64,000 nucleotides of DNA, from assembly GCA_030386875.1 (NCBI GenBank), contig CM059558.1, positions 12,719,501-12,783,500 of the forward strand. Direction: 5' to 3'. The position numbers were made by a program, and so were the translations under genes. Shown here piece after piece: positions 57,419 through 64,000 of this stretch. This stretch comes from Morinoia aosen. Taxonomy: Eukaryota > Arthropoda > Malacostraca > Amphipoda > Talitridae. Numbering within the stretch: position 1 is the stretch's first letter; every line of letters begins with the position of its first letter. The notes under the pieces were generated by a model. That model was not told the origin of the DNA. It saw nothing but the letters and a program-made list of their open reading frames with translations, and did no database searches.

Positions 57419-58250
57419 TTTCACTGAAAACACTGTGATCGATTTTTTTAATTCCAAGCCTCTTCTGTTCCAAATAACTAGGGAAGTCTTTGAAAATAAA
57501 CTTGTTGATTTCAAAACATCATTTTATCTTAGTCTCGGCCTTGACAGCAGTTGTTATTGTTCATTAATGAAGCTTCTCTATAAAACTCTAGTAGTTTTAA
57601 ATTACTTCGTAATGTGATATTTGCTCTAAGAAAACACAGTGTTTATCGCTAAGGTCTCCATCGTATATTTTTGTCCAAGTTTTTCGTGAACTTACAAGTA
57701 TCTAATTGACAAATGCCAAGCTTGTTTCATTTTAATCCGAAATTGTACCGATTTGAAAAAAATCATTTGGCATCAGATCTGAGCGGAGGTATTAATATGA
57801 AATGAAAATAAATTAAGTGATAAGTAGTAAATTAGTGATCTAACTATGATGACCAAAATTGAAGCAAATTTGACGTGTTTTTGTGAGAGAGTCAAACCTG
57901 GGAGTAAATAACTGTATAATGAAAATATAATTAAATTGCGAATATTAATTCTCAAATATTTAGGCATTAAATAATTAAATATTCAAAAATAATGAAATTA
58001 TGTCAGTACCACAGTCAGACTATACTAAATTTAAGAAGCAAAAGGAGATTTATTTTTTACGCAGCTTATGCGCTTCCAAGAATTATCTACTTCAGCTATT
58101 AAGAGCACGAAAACATTCTTGTTCAGATGCTCCAGAAAGACCACATCCCATCAACATCTTCCAAATTGGTAGCCTAATTTTACAACGCCGTTATGAATTT
58201 CATAAATATTCAAACTCATCTGGCAAAAATGCCTAAAGCTTGACGAATAA
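57419..58250. other. Non-coding stretch, nothing recognised
   Basis: No supported features. Confidence 0.4.
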
Positions 58251-58740
58251 CACTACGGGAAAGCAAGGCAAGATGAAAGAAAAGCAAGGCATTTCTGCAT
58301 GGCACGACGAAAGAAAAGTAAGGCCTTGAAGCAAGGCAGAAATTTTTGCATGGCAAGATGAAAGAAAAGCAAGGCATTGAAGCAAGGCATTTCTGCATGC
58401 ATGGCAAGATGAAAAGAAAGCAGGGCAGTATTTTTTGCAGGGCAAAATGTAAGAAAAGCAAGTCGTCTCTGCTAGGTAGGATAAAAGAAAAGCAAGGCAT
58501 TTCTGCAAGGCAAGATGACAGAAGAGCAAGGCGTTGAAGGAAGGTATAAATTTCTGCTAGGCAAGATGAAAGAAAAGCAAGGCATTTCTGCGAGGCAAGA
58601 TGAAAGAAAATCAAGACATTTCTACAAGGCAAGATGAAAGAAAAGCAAAGCATTTCTGCAAGACAAGATCAAAAAAAGTAAGGCATTTCTACAAGGCAAG
58701 ATGAAAGAAATTTAAAGCGTTGAAGCAAGGCAATTCCGCA
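58251..58740. repeat. ~33-36-bp minisatellite, about 14 units
   Basis: Unit has GCAAGATGAAAGAAAAGCAA then GGCATTTCT, with longer units carrying GTTGAAGCAAGGCA. Confidence 0.93.
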
Positions 58741-59095
58741 TCAATGCAGCGAGCTCCTTCTCCCTCGAGACCAGAGCGTTTCGCCGCGAGATTGAACTGC
58801 TCCTTGAGAATGAGTGATGACCCGCGCTGTGTTCAAGCTAAGGTTATTCAGCGCCGAGTTGTCTCTAGAATATAGCTTTCGGTTAGTCTTGGGTTTGAGG
58901 GTTCTGGAAGTAGTCGTTCGAAAGGTTGTGACTGTTGTAGAGCTGCGTGTAGCAACTGTTATACCGAGCAAGCTGTGGTTAATGTAATGCATTCACTGAT
59001 TTGGGATTTATGTGACTTTTCAAGTGTTTGGGCTTGTGTGAGGGGGACGTTTGTACTCATTAAAGAAGTAAAATCAAGGCGTTCATGATTAAATT
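58741..59095. other. Non-coding stretch, nothing recognised
   Basis: An 83-codon minus frame (58741-58992), rich in Ser/Thr/Arg, is not recognised. Confidence 0.35.
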
Positions 59096-59265
59096 AGACT
59101 ATGTACATTTAAATAAGACTTACAACAACACCACGTACATCTATATCATACCTACAGCAACAGTAATCACATTTTATCAGACTTAAAGCAACACCGTGTA
59201 GTTTAAAATCAGATTTAAAGCAACACCATGAACAATTAAATCAGACTTAGAGCATTCAATGATAC
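59096..59265. repeat. ~35-40-bp minisatellite, about 4 units
   Basis: Unit has AATCAGACTTAAAGCAACAC. Confidence 0.85.
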
Positions 59266-60000
59266 TTCAAGCAAAAATTGCTGTACAGTTTCTCCTTTAA
59301 ATTTTGTCGACTGGTCTTTTTTTGCGCACATTCTCATGGATTTAGTGGCATTAATTTCGCTATTTTACGACCGTTCTATTTGAAAAGCGCTGTAAGAAAT
59401 GAATTTTGCGGTAATATTGCCCTCTTATTTGATACAATTTGCATTGCATCTCAGCATTTACACTTTGAAGTCAATGGACTGAACGCTGCTTAACGCTGCT
59501 GTAAATTTTCATGCAACACAATGTATAGAATTTGAATCTTATAGAATCTGACTGCTCGAACAGGCAATTCTTTTTTGAAAAGTTTTTTTGATTATACTTG
59601 GGAAAAATTTCAAAATAATTCCACTCATTTGTATGTTATAATTTTGGTGCAAACTCGAAATCGTTTTCGACCAGTTTTAAATTTGCTGCAACAAAGTTTT
59701 TTCAACATCTTCCCTCAAATTGAACAAGAATGCAACAATCAGGCATAAACACGAAACCAAAGCTGCAAATTTCTACTACATGCTCGCCAATTTCAAAACG
59801 CTTCCGAGAAAGACTTTTTCATTTTCAGCTTTCACAGAGTGAACCCCAAACAACCATAAGAAAAACTTTAATGCTCCTAACACATTTTTGGTACCCTGTT
59901 GCCCCCATTTAGATAAAAGCACAACACCATAGCAATATTTTTGGAGCATGTTTTGCTCTTATTTCGATGCCATTGAAGCGGCAAAGTTTTTCGTGGGCAA
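59266..60000. other. Non-coding stretch, nothing recognised
   Basis: Short frames without recognisable content. Confidence 0.4.
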
Positions 60001-60092
60001 GGGAGGCCTATCGGGGCGGTGGGCCTGTCCATTAGAGCCCCTCTGTAACTGCGCCGCCCAGCTGATCTATATGCATGCGGACTAGGCCTCCC
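60001..60092. other. GC-rich nested inverted repeats, possible structured RNA or MITE
   Basis: GGGAGGCCTA (60001-60010) pairs with TAGGCCTCCC (60083-60092). Inside, GGGCGG (60014) pairs with CCGCCC (60054), and within that GGGC (60021) pairs with GCCC (60037). The stems are nested, not overlapping. Confidence 0.5.
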
Positions 60093-60149
60093 TGCCTAGG
60101 CCTAAGATAACAGGCAACGCTGCTCCGAAGACGGAATAGGAAAACAAGC

Positions 60150-60345
60150 ACAGAATTTGACGGGATTCTGCGGTATTGCTGTCTTTGCAGTGGCGGGATT
60201 CTGCAGTGCTTCTGTCTTTGCAGTGCACATGGAGCCCTGAGAGGATAATTTGACGAGATTCTGCAGTGCTACTGTCTTTGCAGTGGCGGGATTCTGCAGT
60301 GCTCCTGATTTGCAGTGCACATGGAGCACTGAAAGCTCAAAGTGA
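60150..60345. repeat. ~100-bp tandem duplication with internal ~33-bp repeat
   Basis: GGATTCTGCAGTGCT, CTGTCTTTGCAGTGGCGGGA and GCAGTGCACATGGAGC occur in each half; the first two also alternate inside each half. Confidence 0.9.
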
Positions 60346-60660
60346 TGCAAATCGTACAATTAAGAAATATAGATAACAAATTCAGGTAACTAAATTCACT
60401 TGATGTGTCGGAAAATTGTCATCGATAAAGTATCTTCATGTTAAGACATTTTAAAAGCGAATCATGTTTTCTGCATCACTTTGTGCAAACATACTAATTC
60501 TTCCTTTTTCTTGTTTTTTCCTTGAACTTCCAGAATACCCATTGACGTAAATTTCTCAGACGTTATTAAAGAGATGTACATTACATCAACAGGTTGAATG
60601 ATGCTGATCTCGGAAGATGGTCGGACCGAAACACCAGTACTCCATTTCTTCGACACCATT
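60346..60660. other. Non-coding stretch, nothing recognised
   Basis: No supported features. Confidence 0.4.
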
Positions 60661-60768
60661 CCTAGTCTAACTTTTTCGCCACAGCATTTATGTTTTTCGC
60701 TGTCCAAGCGATTTAACTACTTGACCGGCAAAAAACATGCATGCTGGCGGCGAAAAAGTTAGACTGGG
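60661..60768. mobile_element. Palindromic MITE, copy 3
   Basis: Begins CCTAGTCTAACTTTTTCGCC and ends GGCGAAAAAGTTAGACTGGG, with ACATGCATGCTGG inside. It is the best-preserved right end of the three copies. Confidence 0.9.
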
Positions 60769-61464
60769 TTGGATTGATGTAGAAGCATACGAGTCATCAA
60801 AACCAATGCGCGCTTTCATAGCTGTTTCAGATGGAACTGCTACCATGAATTTCGATCTCATTTGAGAGTGCACGTAAATTTCTGAAGAGAAAAATTTAAA
60901 ATAAAGAATTGCATTTCAAATAGCAAGCATCCAAGTTCAGTAATGCAGTAAATCTTTGAAACTAACTTTCAATGTGTAACATCTAAAACGTCATGGAGTG
61001 GAAGACGGCCAAGGATCATTTTTCAAAGACCTGAAATTATTTTTTTAGCCTTTTGGAATGAATGTGAAGGAGTTGGTGCTTACATTTTTCATCGGAACGA
61101 TACTGCACAGATCACGAACTTTGTCACCTTCTAGAATTAGGCTAATGGGCGATATCCTGGCACTTAAATTTCGTCAGTTCTTTTATATTTCATGTAAGTA
61201 TTAATATTCGAATGTAAATCGGAGCGCAATCTTGAAGAAGATAAATATGACATACATTCTATAAGGGAGTAAATGGAGAGTGATAATGGAAAGCATTTCA
61301 ACGTTTGCTAATCACGTCAACTACATCGTTAATCATAGGGAAATCTTCCTACACAATTATTAACGAATTGCGCAAATGATTCGTCCTCTGACTTCTGCAA
61401 CGTTCAAGTAAATGTGTAGCGTTCAATTTCCATGGCATATCTCCATGGCATATTTGGAACTATA
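60769..61464. other. Non-coding stretch, nothing recognised
   Basis: No supported features. Confidence 0.4.
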
Positions 61465-61760
61465 TGGCATAGTTCCAAAGCGTTCTAGTAAATACATATG
61501 TTTTAGTTTCCACTTTGAAGTTTTAGAAAATGTAAATATTTCAATTTCAATTCCAAAGCTCTAATAAATAGAAATATTTCGATATTCATTCCAAAGTTCT
61601 AGTATATACAAGTATTTCAATATCCATTGCGAAGTTCTAGCAAATAAAAATATTTCAATTTCCACTCTAAAGATCTAATAAATACAAGTATTTCAATATT
61701 CCTTCCAAAATTCTAGTAAATACATACACATATTTCAATTTCCATTTCAAAGGGAACATG
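61465..61760. repeat. ~44-bp minisatellite, about 7 degenerate units
   Basis: Unit has TTCCAAAGTTCTAGTAAATA and ATATTTCAATTTCCA. Confidence 0.9.
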
Positions 61761-62329
61761 AAAAAGCTTCCTTTCAATCTCTTTCGGTAGAATTTTCTCC
61801 TCCATCAAAGTCATTTGAGAGGGAAGAACCAGTTGAGTTTCATTGTTAGCATTTCTTGCCAGTTTTAGGTTGGGCTGCGCACGGGATCCGAGATCCGCAT
61901 TTTCATTCCAGGATTTGCGCTCTCACCACCGGCCAACTGCGCCTCGCCCCGAACTTGTGCCTCGTATTATAAGAATGTACGGCCGTCGCTTGCCTTTGCT
62001 TTGAACGCCCTTGACAAGGGCTCAATTTTAGGTTCAAGTCGAAGCTGTAACAAAGCCAAGTGAGTATCTTCATTACGAACTTCAAAGTCGTTGGGAAAAT
62101 GCACCCTTTCACGGTCGTCGTCACGAAAAGAGAGTTGACCAAAAAGCTCCAATGGATGAGGAGACGTCGAAAGGCCTGCGAGAATTTCGACCGAAAGAAA
62201 AATTGTATGTTTCGGCCGACATGTGGTAAAACTGGAGCCCAGGAACATCTCTCATCTTTACTCAACTCGCCGGTAGAAATTGACGAGTTTATGTGTTTTT
62301 CTTACCTTATAATTATCTCTTAAATCCGT
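61761..62329. other. GC-richer block open on both strands, unassigned
   Basis: 61880-62270 has overlapping minus frames of 120 codons (61903-62265) and 93 codons (61967-62248) and a plus frame of 87 codons (62060-62323, basic, Cys-containing). None is recognised. It may be an exon of an unidentified gene or a decayed transposon. Confidence 0.3.
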
Positions 62330-62655
62330 ACGAACCTCCATTATGAGAAATCAAAGCATGAAAAGTTTTAAAATTTGGACGTAATAAACATGTATACACG
62401 GAATGAAACACATGTATACACATACACGGAATGAAACTCTGTGTGTAGAAATCAATGAATGATGACTTTTAAAATTCATAAATAACAAACTTCAATTTCT
62501 ATACGCTGTATGAACCTCTGTATGGATAAATCAAAGAATGAAGATCTCTTAGAATTCATAAGTAATAAACTTCAATTTCTATTCACTGTATGAAACTCCG
62601 TATGGATAAATCAAATCATGAAGAGTTTCAAAATTCAGATTTAACACACTTCTAT
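62330..62655. repeat. ~95-bp tandem repeat, 3-4 units
   Basis: Units contain TATGAAMCTCYGTATGGATA, AATCAAAGAATGAAGA and TTCATAARTAATAAACTTCA. Confidence 0.9.
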
Positions 62656-64000
62656 AACTACACACTGCCACTCCCCAACGCCTCTTAGCTTCATGCTGTG
62701 CAGAAATAATGCCGCAATGATTGCTCTGCTTTTATTTATTGAGTTTCAACACAAACTAACGAAGTTATTCTCACGAAATGCTACCACCGCTCAGCCCAGA
62801 AATTACTTTAAGCAATATTTGCATCTAAATTGCCCTTAACTTGCCTTGATGAAGTGCTCTACATTGGCCGTGCTTGGATCACTTCAGGATGGTGTGAGAA
62901 GAAATAGAAAGTTGATGCCTCCAAATAATGCGTTACTTTATGCTTCGATATAATGTACATGGTTAGGTATACATACACATATATATATATGTGTGTATAT
63001 ATATTTATATATATGTATATGTAGATATATGTGTTTGTTTATAATATATATATGTATATATAAACATTGCATAACATCCTTGAACATCCCCTGTTAAGTG
63101 CTAAACTCAAAGACGATTTTCACATATATATGCTTCTTTCATAATTTTTTCAACTTTGTTGAGTGCCGGTCGTGTCACAAAGTGAGTTACAGATTCATTT
63201 CTCCTATAACCTAGGAATTCGTATAGATTTTATGACCTTGCAAGTGTATAATTTCCATATTTTAATGTGGCAGTTAGACTTAATGCAGAACCCATTTCAA
63301 TTTTAAACGCAGAATTCAAACAAAAGTCTAAATCTTCGCCTACCGTACAACGTTTCCGTCCCAAATTACCGTGAAGCCCGGGGCTGAATGAATATATGCA
63401 TTACAATAGGAACATAATACTTCTTTACAGGAGTGCATGTACACAGGGCACATTCAGTCCAATAATTATTTGAAAAAAGATGCTGAAATATTAGTATAAT
63501 TACAGGGCGATTGATATCAGAAAATTTTTGCACTCTCTTCGAGCAGATATGTAAAAGTAAAAAGAGACTCCTGCCGTTAACTTTTATGAATAACCAAAAA
63601 GGCTCTTCATCAGAAAATAATTATCGTTGAAATGACTATTTGAATATTCAATTTTATTAAAAAATGCTGTAATTCTTCTAACAGCCCGTATCTGCTCACA
63701 CATTTATACATAAAAACCACATCCCTGTCAAAAACCTATTGAGAGGATTTGCATCCTTTCGTTTCGTTCAGCTCGCAGAAATGAAACCGCTTCCAGCAAC
63801 TGCAAAATTGTTATCAAGAGTCTGGCATTTATGCAAAGAACGACATGATACTGCATCGGGGAAGAATGGTGATATTTTATAAGATACATTAAGCTAAACG
63901 CGTGGGTACGTATAATAATACTGTTCTATTCTTGTATAAATGCAACGAAAAAAAAAGAAAAAATTGAAAGAAAGTTTTGTTTCCTATAGAGAGGGTCCAA
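62656..64000. other. Non-coding stretch with a TA/CA microsatellite
   Basis: 62965-63065 is a run of TATA/TGTA/CATA dinucleotides. The rest is AT-rich with nothing recognised. Confidence 0.5.

Overview
This is a eukaryotic nuclear window. It is AT-rich, has spliced genes, and is crowded with tandem arrays and small transposon fragments. The one recognisable cellular gene, a Sidestep-family immunoglobulin-superfamily receptor, points to an arthropod. The sequence alone does not settle whether it is an insect or a crustacean. I found no rRNA, tRNA, operon or CRISPR feature.

Left part (1-13,600). A decayed Helitron N-terminal coding fragment lies on the minus strand at the left edge. It is followed by the 3' half of the Sidestep-like gene on the plus strand, in four exons: fibronectin type III (3985-4338), transmembrane plus juxtamembrane (8323-8586), cytoplasmic (9989-10182) and terminal cytoplasmic (11957-12781, with stop). 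Splice phases agree across all three junctions (1, 1, 0). The Ig-domain exons lie upstream of the window. The striking feature is that six of the seven exon edges are flanked by tandem or duplicated copies of the splice junction itself. These copies carry decoy acceptors or donors, and several small DNA transposons have inserted into them.

Middle (13,600-31,850). A run of unrelated minisatellites (16-bp, 21-bp, 27-bp, 31-bp, 37-bp units) leads into an 11.5-kb satellite of a 10-bp monomer, consensus CCCCACACAG. Its right two thirds is a higher-order repeat of about 2,550 bp in three copies. The G-rich strand carries a G4 tract every 10 bp. The very long open frames here are by-products of a monomer with no stop codon in any frame.

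Right part (31,850-64,000). I recognise no cellular gene. The stretch holds about twenty further tandem arrays, including a 51-bp array of about 59 units split by a 535-bp foldback element. It also holds a 5'-truncated, broken CR1/Jockey-group LINE (41096-42668), a Tc1/mariner-type MITE, a palindromic MITE family and a local segmental duplication. By eye, tandem arrays make up a third or more of the window.
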